DNA of 61,782 bases from Patescibacteria group bacterium (GCA_029210915.1 JARGGJ010000009.1:1-61782), one strand, 5' to 3'. Numbered from the stretch's first letter, positions 6,272 through 14,050 are shown. Program-made: numbers and translations. Notes: generated from the letters alone by a model not told the origin.

Positions 6272-7351
6272 CTAAAAGAGAATCATCGCATCCCCAAATG
6301 AATAAAATCTATATTCATTATTGATTGCTTCTTGGTACGCATTGAGTACAAATTTGCGCCCTTCATCATCACCACACATCTTGCTTTGAGCAAAAGCCGA
6401 TACCAACATGATAAGCGTCGACTCGGGTAAGTGAAAATTCGTAATCATAACATCCACTACCCTAAACTCATCCCCCGGCGTAATAAACAAATTCGTAAAA
6501 CCAGAGAATGACTGTATACCCCCTTTAGCAAAGGGGGACATCCCGCCATGGCGGGATTGGGGGATTTGTGCCGCAGCTTCGAGGCTGCGTACACTCGTAG
6601 TCCCCACCGCCACAACCCTCCCTCTATTCTCTTTGGTTTGATTGATCATCTGTGCCGTCTCCTCGTTTACTTCCACCCACTCCTCATGCATTTCATGATC
6701 TTCAACTTTCTCCGTCATCACCGGCCTAAAAGTACCCAGCCCCACGTGTAATGTCACATGAGCAATATTTACTCCCTTATCACGAAGCTTGTTCATCAGC
6801 TCAGGAGTAAAATGAAACCCCGCTGTCGGCGCAGCCACAGACCCCGTCTCTTTTGCGTAAACCGTTTGATAGTCATCCGCATCATCCGGAGCCTCTTTAA
6901 CATAAGGGGGCACGGGCACACTGCCATGCTTTTGTGTGTATGCAAATACCTCATCATGCGAAATCGAAAACTTAATAACCACAGTCCCATCTTCTTTTTT
7001 AGATACGACCTCGGCCGACACATCATCTTCAAAATTAATTACATCCTTGATGCTCAGCTTTTTTCCGGGTCTTGCCAGCACGATCCAATTTTCACCATCC
7101 GGTCTAAGTAGAAAGATCTCAAATTTGGTTTCATCTTTTTTTGCCGTCAGCCGGGCACGAAAAACCTTGCTATTATTCACCACCAACAAATCTCCGGGTT
7201 TCAAAAAATTAACCACATCAAAAAATTTCTTGTGCGATATTGTTTGATTTTCGCAATCCAAAACCATGAGCTTTGAATAGTCCCTGGGCTTCATTGGTAC
7301 TTGAGCTATACTCTCGGGCGGTAGGTTGTAGTAAAAATCTTTCGTTAACAT
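6272..7351 (-). CDS. queA: S-adenosylmethionine:tRNA ribosyltransferase-isomerase
   Basis: 359 residues. QueA makes epoxyqueuosine on tRNA wobble position 34 by transferring the ribosyl part of S-adenosylmethionine. Family signatures are the start MLTKDFYYNLPPESIAQ, TAGFHFTPELM, HVGLGTFRPV, VGTTSVRSLE, NFHLPESTLIMLVSAFA and the end YSFGDAM. The ATG at 7351 is preferred over an upstream TTG because the -10 box TAGTAT ends six bases before it. Between RSLEAAAQ and TNLFITPG the protein carries a segment encoded by a dispersed palindromic repeat (6516-6566), which is in frame and replaces the usual short linker. Confidence 0.95.
   Translation of the reverse strand: MLTKDFYYNLPPESIAQVPMKPRDYSKLMVLDCENQTISHKKFFDVVNFLKPGDLLVVNNSKVFRARLTAKKDETKFEIFLLRPDGENWIVLARPGKKLSIKDVINFEDDVSAEVVSKKEDGTVVIKFSISHDEVFAYTQKHGSVPVPPYVKEAPDDADDYQTVYAKETGSVAAPTAGFHFTPELMNKLRDKGVNIAHVTLHVGLGTFRPVMTEKVEDHEMHEEWVEVNEETAQMINQTKENRGRVVAVGTTSVRSLEAAAQIPQSRHGGMSPFAKGGIQSFSGFTNLFITPGDEFRVVDVMITNFHLPESTLIMLVSAFAQSKMCGDDEGRKFVLNAYQEAINNEYRFYSFGDAMILF
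6516..6566. repeat. CCCCCTTTAGCAAAGGGGG palindrome inside queA
   Basis: Two palindromes, CCCCCTTTAGCAAAGGGGG and TCCCGCCATGGCGGGA, are flanked by further inverted bases. Related sequences are intergenic at 23593, 35456 and 43510. Here the element lies within queA and keeps its frame, encoding IPQSRHGGMSPFAKGGI. Confidence 0.8.
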
Positions 7352-7357
7352 AGCCAA

Positions 7358-7386
7358 ATACTAGACTATATTTAACATCTTGCCAA
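7358..7386 (-). promoter_or_regulatory. queA promoter, sharing its -35 with rpmE
   Basis: On the minus strand TTGGCA (7386-7381), 17 bases, then TAGTAT (7363-7358). The start codon at 7351 is six bases further, so the mRNA is probably leaderless. Confidence 0.7.
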
Positions 7387-7408
7387 GTCCGGCAAGTTCT
7401 GGTATCGT
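7380..7408 (+). promoter_or_regulatory. rpmE promoter, sharing its -35 with queA
   Basis: TTGCCA (7380-7385), 17 bases, then TATCGT (7403-7408). The -35 overlaps the queA -35 on the other strand by five bases (TTGCCAA). Confidence 0.6.
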
Positions 7409-7417
7409 ACACGCGTT

Positions 7418-7723
7418 ATGAAAGCAGATATCCACCCGGTATACCACAATGACGCTAAAATCATCTGCGTCTGTGGTAACGTATTAACTGTTGGTTCTAC
7501 GGTTCCCGAAACCCATGTAGAGCTTTGTTCAAATTGCCATCCATTCTACACCGGCAAAAAAGTTCTAGTAGATACCGAGGGCCGTGTACAGAAGTACCAA
7601 AAGAAGCAAGCTGCCAAAGAAGGCAAATCAGTTCAAACCAAGAAAGAAAAGGCTGCCAAACGCGCAACCGCTCGTGCCGACAAAAAGAAAGCCAAACAAC
7701 CCGAGTTTTTACTCGAAGCTTAG
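7418..7723 (+). CDS. rpmE: 50S ribosomal protein L31
   Basis: 101 residues. L31 bridges the two ribosomal subunits. The start MKADIHPVYH and the zinc-binding cysteines (CVCG near residues 18-20 and CSNCHPFYTGKK near 37-40) are typical of the zinc form. The first 70 residues match the usual length; the remaining 30 are a lysine- and alanine-rich extension, probably binding rRNA. The -10 TATCGT ends nine bases before the ATG and there is no Shine-Dalgarno. Confidence 0.95.
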   Translation: MKADIHPVYHNDAKIICVCGNVLTVGSTVPETHVELCSNCHPFYTGKKVLVDTEGRVQKYQKKQAAKEGKSVQTKKEKAAKRATARADKKKAKQPEFLLEA

Positions 7724-7732
7724 CAATTTAAA

Positions 7733-7813
7733 GATACTCCCAAAGTCATCAGCTTTTGTCTCACGTTTCTCGTTTGACATTAAGTGATTGGCACCAAAGG
7801 GAGTATTTTTTTA
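7733..7813 (+). terminator. Long-loop terminator between rpmE and prfA
   Basis: GATACTCCC and GGGAGTAT pair across a loop of about 57 nt, followed by seven T. The long loop could hold further structure, so a regulated terminator before prfA is possible. Confidence 0.6.
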
Positions 7814-7890
7814 TACTAAAACATTTGTACTAGGTACAAGGTACTAAGTATGGAGTGTAATCGAGCAGAGCTCAACGATACAAAAAAGTT

Positions 7891-8949
7891 ATGAATTACA
7901 ATGAAGAATTAATTGAGGCCAGAGCCAAATATTCAGATCTCGAATCAAAGATGGCTGATCCGGCTGTTCTGGCCGATCAATCCAAAGTTCGAGAAATTTC
8001 GCGTGCCTTTATGACAGCTAAAGATCTGGTTCAAAAAGGTGAAGCTTATGAATCAGCTCTTAAAAATTTGCAGGAAGCTAAAGATACTCTGGAGCAAGAT
8101 GATGCGGAAATGCGCGAACTGGCCGAAGCCGAGATTCCCTTGCTCGAAGAAGCTTTGGAAAAAGCCAAAGATGATTTTGATTTGGCATTGGTTCCTCCGG
8201 GGCCATACGATCATTCTAACGCGATCATCGAAATACGTGCCGGTGTCGGCGGTGAAGAAGCTGCGATTTTTGCGGCCGATCTTTTCCGAATGTACACCCG
8301 TTTTGCCGAGATTAAAGGCTGGAAGACTTCGCTCATGTCCTCTTCCGAGGCCGAGCAAGGAGGTTATAAAGAAATTGTTTTTAATGTTACCGGAACCGGA
8401 GCTTATGGAGTTTTAAAATACGAAATGGGTGTACACCGTGTTCAACGCGTACCGGTTACCGAGAAGCAGGGCAGAGTCCACACCTCCGCCGCATCTGTTG
8501 CTGTGCTCCCGGAGCTGGAAGAAAAGGAATATGAAATCGAGCAAAAAGATTTACGTATAGATACTTTCTGCGCCGGCGGCAAAGGCGGGCAATCCGTTAA
8601 TACAACCTACTCGGCAGTTCGCATCACACACATTCCAACCAACACTATCGTTAACTGCCAAGATGAACGCTCGCAAACACAAAACCGCGAACGCGCCATG
8701 CAGATACTTCGCGCCCGCCTTTGGGAGGCAGAAGAACAAAAGCGCATGGAAGCCCTGGCTCAAGAGCGCCGTGATCAAATCGGCTCGGGCGACAGATCCG
8801 AGAAAATTCGCACCTACAACTATCCTCAAGACCGCATCACCGATCATCGCATTAAAAAATCCTGGCATAATATGGACCAAATTTTAGATGGCGACTTAGG
8901 CAAAGTCATCTCTGCGGTTAAAAGCGGTAAAATGGGAAATGACGAATAA
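7891..8949 (+). CDS. prfA: Peptide chain release factor 1
   Basis: 352 residues, normal for RF1. It releases the finished protein at UAA and UAG. The catalytic GGQ is in [19 protein letters not shown]; the codon-reading PxT motif is PVT in [19 protein letters not shown]. The N-terminal coiled coil of domain 1 is evident in the first 110 residues. Its modifying enzyme, PrmC, is encoded at the far end of the window, not next to it. No Shine-Dalgarno precedes the ATG. Confidence 0.97.
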   Translation: MNYNEELIEARAKYSDLESKMADPAVLADQSKVREISRAFMTAKDLVQKGEAYESALKNLQEAKDTLEQDDAEMRELAEAEIPLLEEALEKAKDDFDLALVPPGPYDHSNAIIEIRAGVGGEEAAIFAADLFRMYTRFAEIKGWKTSLMSSSEAEQGGYKEIVFNVTGTGAYGVLKYEMGVHRVQRVPVTEKQGRVHTSAASVAVLPELEEKEYEIEQKDLRIDTFCAGGKGGQSVNTTYSAVRITHIPTNTIVNCQDERSQTQNRERAMQILRARLWEAEEQKRMEALAQERRDQIGSGDRSEKIRTYNYPQDRITDHRIKKSWHNMDQILDGDLGKVISAVKSGKMGNDE

Positions 8950-9029
8950 AATGGCTTATAGTAAGGCTTAATAACAAAAAAGTGTTTTAGTTTAAACATT
9001 TTTCTTCTACCGGTTTTATCCTGAATGGA

Positions 9030-9058
9030 TTGACAAAAAGCTGTTTTTATGCTTTAGT
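9030..9058 (+). promoter_or_regulatory. Promoter of lipoprotein gene 1
   Basis: TTGACA, a 17-base spacer and TTTAGT. The -10 lies inside the palindrome at 9040-9074. Confidence 0.65.
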
Positions 9059-9074
9059 ATTAAGCATAAACAGC
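9040..9074. promoter_or_regulatory. Palindrome over the promoter of lipoprotein gene 1 (candidate operator)
   Basis: GCTGTTTTTATGCTT and AAGCATAAACAGC are inverted arms, with two extra T in the left arm, centred on the -10 and start region. The position suits a repressor site or a 5' RNA hairpin. Confidence 0.5.
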
Positions 9075-9129
9075 TAAAACATAAACAAAATTTAGGGCTA
9101 TATCTAGCTCCAAAACGAAAGGTGGGGAC

Positions 9130-9963
9130 ATGAACAATAAGGGTTTTGCAATATGTCTCATTTTGTTCTTTTCAATGATTTTTACGCCCGCATGTCAGCT
9201 CGATACTGATGGCGATGCTCTCTTTACTCCGAGCAGTGGCGACGCCGCTGATGCTGGTGAGGGGGATTCGTCTACTTGGCCCGAAACAGGAACTCCCGAC
9301 GCCGACGCAGCCCCGGATGTCGTTCCGGATAACCAAATCGACTCTCCGGATGATGTTGCAACCGATGTACCAAATGATGTTGCGCTCGAGGCAGACGCGG
9401 TAGAGGATTCTCCGCTGGATGCAACAGAAGAGGATGCTCCCGAAGATTCACCACTCGACGCGCCACCGGATGTCGTCGAAGCCGATGCGCCGCCGCATCC
9501 CGTTGATTGCTTCGGTGTTTCAACGGAAGCCGGCGATGTCATGATCTGTGGATCACTCCCTGGAGGAACCGCAAAAAGCCTTATGTTTAAGGCCGAGATC
9601 ATCCCCGCAGGAAGCGGGCAGAGCATCCCGTTCAAATCAGTTTGTTGGAGCGAGGCTGGTGTTGCTAATCTGGCGTGCTTCCCTTGCCCCGGCCCCAACG
9701 CTTGCTGGCCAATTCCTGATGGAGGTTTCCCTAACGCCCCGGCTCACTCTGGCGACATGATAAAATTCCAACCCGGCATAGCCGATGGCCCGGGCTTGGA
9801 CATGAAGAACACACTTTGTGAGCTCAGTAAGTGTTACCAAGGCACCTATATCGTCTACTCGGGGCACACCGAGGTCTGCCGGGTAAACACCGATGGCACG
9901 CTCGCAGGCAATGCCGTGTACGAAGGTACCGGCACTAACGTAAAGATCGTCTGCACCCTCTAA
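9130..9963 (+). CDS. Secreted lipoprotein with Asp/Ala/Pro-rich linker and Cys-rich domain
   Basis: 277 residues. The signal peptide ends in lipobox TPAC (Cys about 22), so the protein should be lipid-anchored outside the membrane. Residues about 30-120 are an acidic low-complexity linker with repeats such as DAPPDVVEADAPP and EDSPLDA. The C-terminal part has about ten cysteines and should be disulphide-bonded. The ending (CELSKCYQGTYIVYSGHTEVCRVNTDG) resembles that of the next lipoprotein. AAAGGTGGGGAC precedes the ATG. It has its own promoter and terminator. Function unknown. Confidence 0.75.
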   Translation: MNNKGFAICLILFFSMIFTPACQLDTDGDALFTPSSGDAADAGEGDSSTWPETGTPDADAAPDVVPDNQIDSPDDVATDVPNDVALEADAVEDSPLDATEEDAPEDSPLDAPPDVVEADAPPHPVDCFGVSTEAGDVMICGSLPGGTAKSLMFKAEIIPAGSGQSIPFKSVCWSEAGVANLACFPCPGPNACWPIPDGGFPNAPAHSGDMIKFQPGIADGPGLDMKNTLCELSKCYQGTYIVYSGHTEVCRVNTDGTLAGNAVYEGTGTNVKIVCTL

Positions 9964-10004
9964 TAGCTGTCAGCTAAAAATCGATTAGTTAATAGCTATA
10001 CACC

Positions 10005-10033
10005 AGACTCTGCTTCTCGCGGAGTCTTTTTTA
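10005..10033 (+). terminator. Terminator of lipoprotein gene 1
   Basis: AGACTC and GAGTCT form the stem, followed by six T. Confidence 0.75.
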
Positions 10034-10133
10034 TTGCTAATTATAGCTAATATAACTTTGGCTTAGTCTGCTATCCGCTATCAGCTCTTGACCGCCTCTG
10101 GCGGTATCCGCCAATAGTTTCAGTCATTAAGTA

Positions 10134-10169
10134 TTGACAAAACCGTTAATTTATGGTGTCATCATGACA
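10134..10169 (+). promoter_or_regulatory. Promoter of lipoprotein gene 2 with palindrome at -10
   Basis: TTGACA (10134), 17 bases, then TGTCAT (10157). The -10 is the left half of the perfect 13-base palindrome TGTCATCATGACA, which could bind a regulator. Confidence 0.55.
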
Positions 10170-10251
10170 TCGGCTTTAACCTTGTTTTTTGAGGAATAAG
10201 CCAAAACCTCGGACTTTCGATCTAGCAATAAAAGTTAGACAGGAGAATACC

Positions 10252-11151
10252 ATGAAGAGTTTCGCAATCATCTTTTCGTCGTTGTTTGTCCTCGGTTCTC
10301 TTGCCTGCGACAGCGGTGAAGACGCCGACTTCGCGAATGGCCATACTCCCGCTGATATCCCCGATGAGGGAGGTTCCGAGGCAGCCGCCGGATCAGCCGG
10401 AAGCAACACGGGAACGCCCTGCGCACCCCCCGGTTCCACCTTGGAGTGCGACGATGTATGCGCCGGTGGCGTTCAGGAGTGTCTCGAGGATAAAACCTTG
10501 GGACCCTGCGTTTGCCCGGATAGCGGCTCTGCCGGATCCTCCGGATCAGGCGGAAGCGCCGGTTCATCCGGTTTGGGTGGCTCGGCAGGCGAAGCCGGAA
10601 GCGGAGGCACGGGCGGAAGCTCGGGCCAAGCCGGTTCGGGCGGAAGCGCCGGAACCTCCGGATCAGGCGGAAGCGCCGGCGCCGGTGGTTCTGAACCGTT
10701 TTCTGTGGAATGCGACCAGCACGGCGTGCAGGGCGAGGTCATAGTCTTCATGAACGCCCCGCTACCCGCGGATCATGCACTTCTCATCTTTGGTTGGATC
10801 AATTTCCCCAACTATATGGGGCCAACTGCGGATACTACATGGGGCATTTGGTGTTTTGGTGAAAACCAAGACAATACCATGACCTGCCATCCAAAGCTGG
10901 ATGACGGAACAGATGCTGATATCGTCAACGGCACTTTGTTGGAGATGGCACCCGCCAATCACGCGTATCCATCCTCCTCACCAAACCCCAACGATGCCAA
11001 TTACTATTGTGAACAGGATGACTGCCCCGGATTCACATTAGTGGTTTGCAAGGGCAAGAAGGAGGTCTGCGGTCTCCGTGACGGCAACATGACCGGCAAC
11101 ATGGATAGCACGGGAGCCCCTTGGCCCAATCCAACCTGCCTCGTCGAGTAA
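10252..11151 (+). CDS. Secreted lipoprotein with Gly/Ser/Ala repeat linker
   Basis: 299 residues. The signal peptide ends in lipobox GSLAC (Cys 19). Residues about 40-75 hold a small Cys cluster (CAPPGSTLECDDVCAGGVQECLEDKTLGPCVCP) like those of myxobacterial lipoproteins. Residues about 77-150 are a flexible repeat of GSAGSSGSGG type. The C-terminal domain has paired cysteines and the pattern CEQDDCPGFTLVVCKGKKEVCGLRDGNMTGN, similar to the neighbouring lipoprotein at 9130. AGGAG stands six bases before the ATG at 10252, so longer upstream starts are rejected. Function unknown. Confidence 0.78.
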   Translation: MKSFAIIFSSLFVLGSLACDSGEDADFANGHTPADIPDEGGSEAAAGSAGSNTGTPCAPPGSTLECDDVCAGGVQECLEDKTLGPCVCPDSGSAGSSGSGGSAGSSGLGGSAGEAGSGGTGGSSGQAGSGGSAGTSGSGGSAGAGGSEPFSVECDQHGVQGEVIVFMNAPLPADHALLIFGWINFPNYMGPTADTTWGIWCFGENQDNTMTCHPKLDDGTDADIVNGTLLEMAPANHAYPSSSPNPNDANYYCEQDDCPGFTLVVCKGKKEVCGLRDGNMTGNMDSTGAPWPNPTCLVE

Positions 11152-11182
11152 GCAATTCCGCTTCTCGACTCACACAAAATCT

Positions 11183-11217
11183 TGAGCCTCAATCTAGAGG
11201 CTCTTTTCTTTTTTTAA
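11183..11217 (+). terminator. Terminator of lipoprotein gene 2
   Basis: GAGCCTC and GAGGCTC form a perfect stem with a six-base loop, followed by TTTTCTTTTTTT. Confidence 0.85.
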
Positions 11218-11224
11218 TTTTATC

Positions 11225-11320
11225 GCAGGGGTAAACCTAGTGTTTACCCGTTCTGACGCTGCAGGCGGAACTGATTGGCGCTGGATTGGTACGGGCGATC
11301 ACTATGATACGCCTCTACGA
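11225..11320. repeat. MITE-like element with TAGGGGCG-type ends, copy 1
   Basis: About 96 bp. The left end is GCAGGGGTAAACC, the right end GATACGCCTCTACGA; an inner hairpin GGGTAAACCTAGTGTTTACCC is present. It is about three-quarters identical by eye to the copy at 15960-16056. It has no ORF, so it would need a transposase from elsewhere. Confidence 0.7.
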
Positions 11321-11401
11321 GAAGTTATCTCAGTTTTCCGCCCAGTTAAGCCTTTTTAAAGCGAAGTTCGTTGTTCGAAGTTCGAAGTTCGATTGTCGGG
11401 G

Positions 11402-11430
11402 TTGACATTTTCGCTAAAATATGGTGAATT
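11402..11430 (+). promoter_or_regulatory. Promoter of lipoprotein gene 3
   Basis: TTGACA, 17 bases, then TGAATT. This is the same style as the promoters of the two lipoprotein genes upstream. Confidence 0.6.
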
Positions 11431-11475
11431 TGCTGTATTCGCACCGTACAAAAAACTCTTCAGGGAGGTAATCCA

Positions 11476-11997
11476 ATGTATCGTAAAAGTGTGTTTGGCA
11501 TCTTTCTCATGTGTCTTTTTTTCTTCGTCGCCTGCGACGGAGGCGAGTCCACCGAGTGCGTCTGCACCGACGGAGTCTGTGCTTGCCCGGTAGACTACGG
11601 TCTCGAAAAGACCGAGGTTTTCATCACCTATTCCTTGAAGGATGGGCAAGAAGCTCCCAAGGCTGGTATGGAGGTTGAGGGCATCTATCAGCTTATGTAT
11701 GAAAATGTGGAAGCTCAGCCAATTTCCTGTAAAACAGTATTTCAGGATACGGAGAAAAAACTTCAATGCTCGCTTGGCCGAGCGGCTGTTGGGAGCGAGA
11801 TCCGCTTCATGATCATGGTTCCGGAAGGCGACAAGATGGTTCCGGCGTGCCAAACCTCCCTTCGTGAGGATTGCCGGGGTACCCTCAAAGTCGAAATTCT
11901 ACGAGAAAATGGAAAATCCGAGTTCCCAAACGATATGCTCGTGGTTGACGGAAATTTCGAAGGCGATGTAGCCTATCGTGTCCGTATCGAAGAATAA
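11476..11997 (+). CDS. Secreted lipoprotein, unknown
   Basis: 173 residues. The signal peptide MYRKSVFGIFLMCLFFFVAC ends in a lipobox (Cys 20). A short Cys-rich stretch (ECVCTDGVCACP) follows, then a beta-rich domain of about 135 residues with three further cysteines. The Shine-Dalgarno GGGAGGT lies six bases before the ATG, one of the strongest in the window. It is the third of three consecutive monocistronic lipoprotein genes with TTGACA promoters. No family is recognised. Confidence 0.75.
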   Translation: MYRKSVFGIFLMCLFFFVACDGGESTECVCTDGVCACPVDYGLEKTEVFITYSLKDGQEAPKAGMEVEGIYQLMYENVEAQPISCKTVFQDTEKKLQCSLGRAAVGSEIRFMIMVPEGDKMVPACQTSLREDCRGTLKVEILRENGKSEFPNDMLVVDGNFEGDVAYRVRIEE

Positions 11998-12011
11998 CCA
12001 AAAAAGCTGGG

Positions 12012-12040
12012 TTGACGAAAAAATCAACCCTTGATATACT
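12012..12040 (+). promoter_or_regulatory. rpsB-tsf promoter
   Basis: TTGACG, 17 bases, TATACT. Transcription should start at about 12046. Confidence 0.8.
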
Positions 12041-12045
12041 CAATC

Positions 12046-12068
12046 GCGCCTAGTAATAGGCGCTTTTT
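12046..12068 (+). promoter_or_regulatory. Hairpin with T-run at the 5' end of the rpsB leader
   Basis: GCGCCTA and TAGGCGC pair around GTAA, followed by TTTTT. The hairpin would form at the very start of the mRNA, as at secE (41211-41234). It may be a stability element or an attenuator for the ribosomal operon; the leader continues for 140 nt. Confidence 0.6.
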
Positions 12069-12210
12069 AAATCTCAGTCTATACACGACGCCTCATCTTC
12101 TACATAAAAATCGCAAGAGCCTGTCTCGGGTTTGGCAATTCGAGATCCTTGCAGATTGTAAAAGAGCGGGTTAAGGCTAAACCAAGCAGAGCTTGGAAAT
12201 AAAACACTAT

Positions 12211-12969
12211 ATGCCAAAAACTCCAACATTAGTTGAAATGCTAGAATCCGGCGTGCACTTTGGTCATCGCACGTCCAAGTGGCATCCGAACATGAAGAAA
12301 AACATCTTCGGTGCTAAAAACGGCATTCATATTATTAATTTAGAACAAACGCAAAAAGCTTTGGAAGAAGCGATGGCTTTTTGCAAACAAACGACCATGC
12401 GCGGCGGAAGCGTGCTTTTTGTGGGCACAAAAAAACAAGCCGCTCCCATAATCGAAAAATTTGCCGGTGAAGCCAAAATGCCATATATCACAAAGCGTTG
12501 GCTTGGCGGTACTCTTACCAATTTTTCAGTTATCTCGCAGATGTTGAAAAAATTTAAAGATCTCAAGCGCAAGCACGAAAAAGGCGAGCTTGGTAAATAC
12601 ACAAAACTGGAACAGCAAAAATTTGGCGAACAAATAGAAATGCTCGAGGAAAAAGTTGGCGGTATCCAAGATATGAACCGCATTCCCGAAGCAATATTTA
12701 TTGCCGATATCCACAAAGATAATACAGCGTTGGCCGAGGCTACCCGCCGTGGAATTAAAATTGTTGCCGTTTGCGATACAAACGTAAACCCGCACAAGGT
12801 TGATTACGCTATTCCCGCTAATGATGATGCTGTTAAATCCATCGAAATGATAGTAGGTGCCATTGCAAATGCTTGCAAAGAAGGTCAAGCTGAATGGGAA
12901 TCCAATCGTTCACGTTTAGGAAGCGCACTGGTTCAAGGCGGTCCGCGAAAAAATATCAAGAAAGTCTAA
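12211..12969 (+). CDS. rpsB: 30S ribosomal protein S2
   Basis: 252 residues. S2 helps assemble the small subunit and hold S1 or the mRNA exit region. Signatures are LVEMLESGVHFGHRTSKWHPNMKKNIFG, FVGTKKQA, MPYITKRWLGGTLTNF, RIPEAIFIADIHKDNTALAEA and GIKIVAVCDTNVNP. The ATG at 12211 matches the family start, so an upstream in-frame TTG is not used. It heads an operon with tsf, the usual bacterial order. Confidence 0.97.
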   Translation: MPKTPTLVEMLESGVHFGHRTSKWHPNMKKNIFGAKNGIHIINLEQTQKALEEAMAFCKQTTMRGGSVLFVGTKKQAAPIIEKFAGEAKMPYITKRWLGGTLTNFSVISQMLKKFKDLKRKHEKGELGKYTKLEQQKFGEQIEMLEEKVGGIQDMNRIPEAIFIADIHKDNTALAEATRRGIKIVAVCDTNVNPHKVDYAIPANDDAVKSIEMIVGAIANACKEGQAEWESNRSRLGSALVQGGPRKNIKKV

Positions 12970-13061
12970 CTACAAAATGCATAATGTATAATGCATGATG
13001 AATAATATTAGGTAGTTCCGACATTATTCATTATTAATTATTAATTGTTAATTGATAAAGT

Positions 13062-13670
13062 ATGGCAGATGCAAAACTTGTGGCCGAGCTTCGCGCCAAA
13101 ACTAACGCGGGCATGATGGCCTGTAAAAAAGCCTTAGACGAAGCAGGGGATGATATGGAAAAGGCGATGGAACTATTACGTAAAAGCGGCGAGCTTAAAG
13201 CTGCGCAAAAAACCGCAGAGCGTACAACAGCGGAAGGTATCTTTGTGACATATGTTCATCATAATAAAAAGATGGCGGCCATGCTCGAGCTTCAATGTGA
13301 ATCCGACTTTGTGGCTTTGAACGAAGATTTCGTTGCGTTTGCCAACGACTTGGTGATGCAGGTAGCGGCTATGGGCCCATTATATGTATCACCCGAACAG
13401 GTTCCGGAGGCGGATTTAGCCAAGCAAAAAGAGCTTTTCGCGCAAGAAATGGCAAACGATAACAAACCCGAGGAGATCAAAGTAAAAATCATGCAAGGTA
13501 AGATCGATAAATGGTTGAACGATGTATGCCTAACAAAGCAAGATTTTTTCAAAGATGACGATAAAACAATCGAGCAGATGGTTAATGAAAAAATCGCAAC
13601 CATCGGAGAAAAGATAGTTATCGCGCGCTTTGTTCGCTGGGAGATTGGCGCCGCGCCAAAAGCTTGCTAA
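13062..13670 (+). CDS. tsf: Elongation factor Ts
   Basis: 202 residues, a short form (the E. coli protein has 283). EF-Ts exchanges GDP for GTP on EF-Tu. The signature LVAELRAKTNAGMMACKKALDEAGDDMEKAMELLRKSG covers the N-terminal UBA-like domain and the EF-Tu contact. The core has LQCESDFVALNEDFVAFANDL. The shortening reflects loss of a second core subdomain, as in many small-genome bacteria. It follows rpsB by 92 bases of AT-rich repeat. Confidence 0.96.
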   Translation: MADAKLVAELRAKTNAGMMACKKALDEAGDDMEKAMELLRKSGELKAAQKTAERTTAEGIFVTYVHHNKKMAAMLELQCESDFVALNEDFVAFANDLVMQVAAMGPLYVSPEQVPEADLAKQKELFAQEMANDNKPEEIKVKIMQGKIDKWLNDVCLTKQDFFKDDDKTIEQMVNEKIATIGEKIVIARFVRWEIGAAPKAC

Positions 13671-13694
13671 ACTGCAATAACCAATCATCAACAA

Positions 13695-13770
13695 AACAAT
13701 CACCAATCAATCATCAATAATCAATCCGGTTTAATAACCAATTGGTTAATGAGAAGGTGATTGTTTTTTT
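13695..13770 (+). terminator. Long palindrome ending in a T-run after tsf
   Basis: AACAATCACC and GGTGATTGTT pair across about 50 nt, followed by TTTTTTT. It belongs to the AACCAATCACC repeat family. Confidence 0.55.
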
Positions 13771-13774
13771 GTTT

Positions 13775-13980
13775 GAAAATACAATTTGCATCGTACAATT
13801 CAATTTCCAAATTACAATCTCCAAACAAATATCAAATTAAAAACTTAAAAACACAACAACGGACAATTTCGGATTTTCATTATTGGGGTTTTTGATTTGT
13901 TTGTAGATTATAATTTAGTGATTGGAAATTGTGTGATTGGTTATTTATTGATGATTGGAGCTTGATGATTGGTTATTGTT
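13775..13980. repeat. AATCACCAAT-type intergenic repeat
   Basis: The spacer between tsf and the next gene (13671-14050) is filled by AT-rich direct and inverted repeats: ATTACAATC, AATCATCAATAATCAATC, ATTTATTGATGATTGGAGCTTG. Related tracts lie at 24006-24137 and 26968-27112. An ORF can be read through it but looks spurious. Confidence 0.65.
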
Positions 13981-14050
13981 CTGCGTATTAGTCTGCGCTG
14001 TTTTTTTATGTTACTATACAGGTATTAAACCTATTTTTGGTAATATTTAT

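Noticed and set aside
9195-10751. Long minus-strand and frame-shifted ORFs over the lipoprotein linkers
   Set aside because: Low-complexity GC-rich repeats keep several frames open; only the plus-strand frames have signal peptides and Shine-Dalgarno sites.
13955-14050. N-terminal extension of the 14051 protein (MELDDWLLFCVLVCAVFL)
   Set aside because: It is encoded by the AATCACCAAT repeat tract; the shorter start gives a normal positively charged N-terminus.
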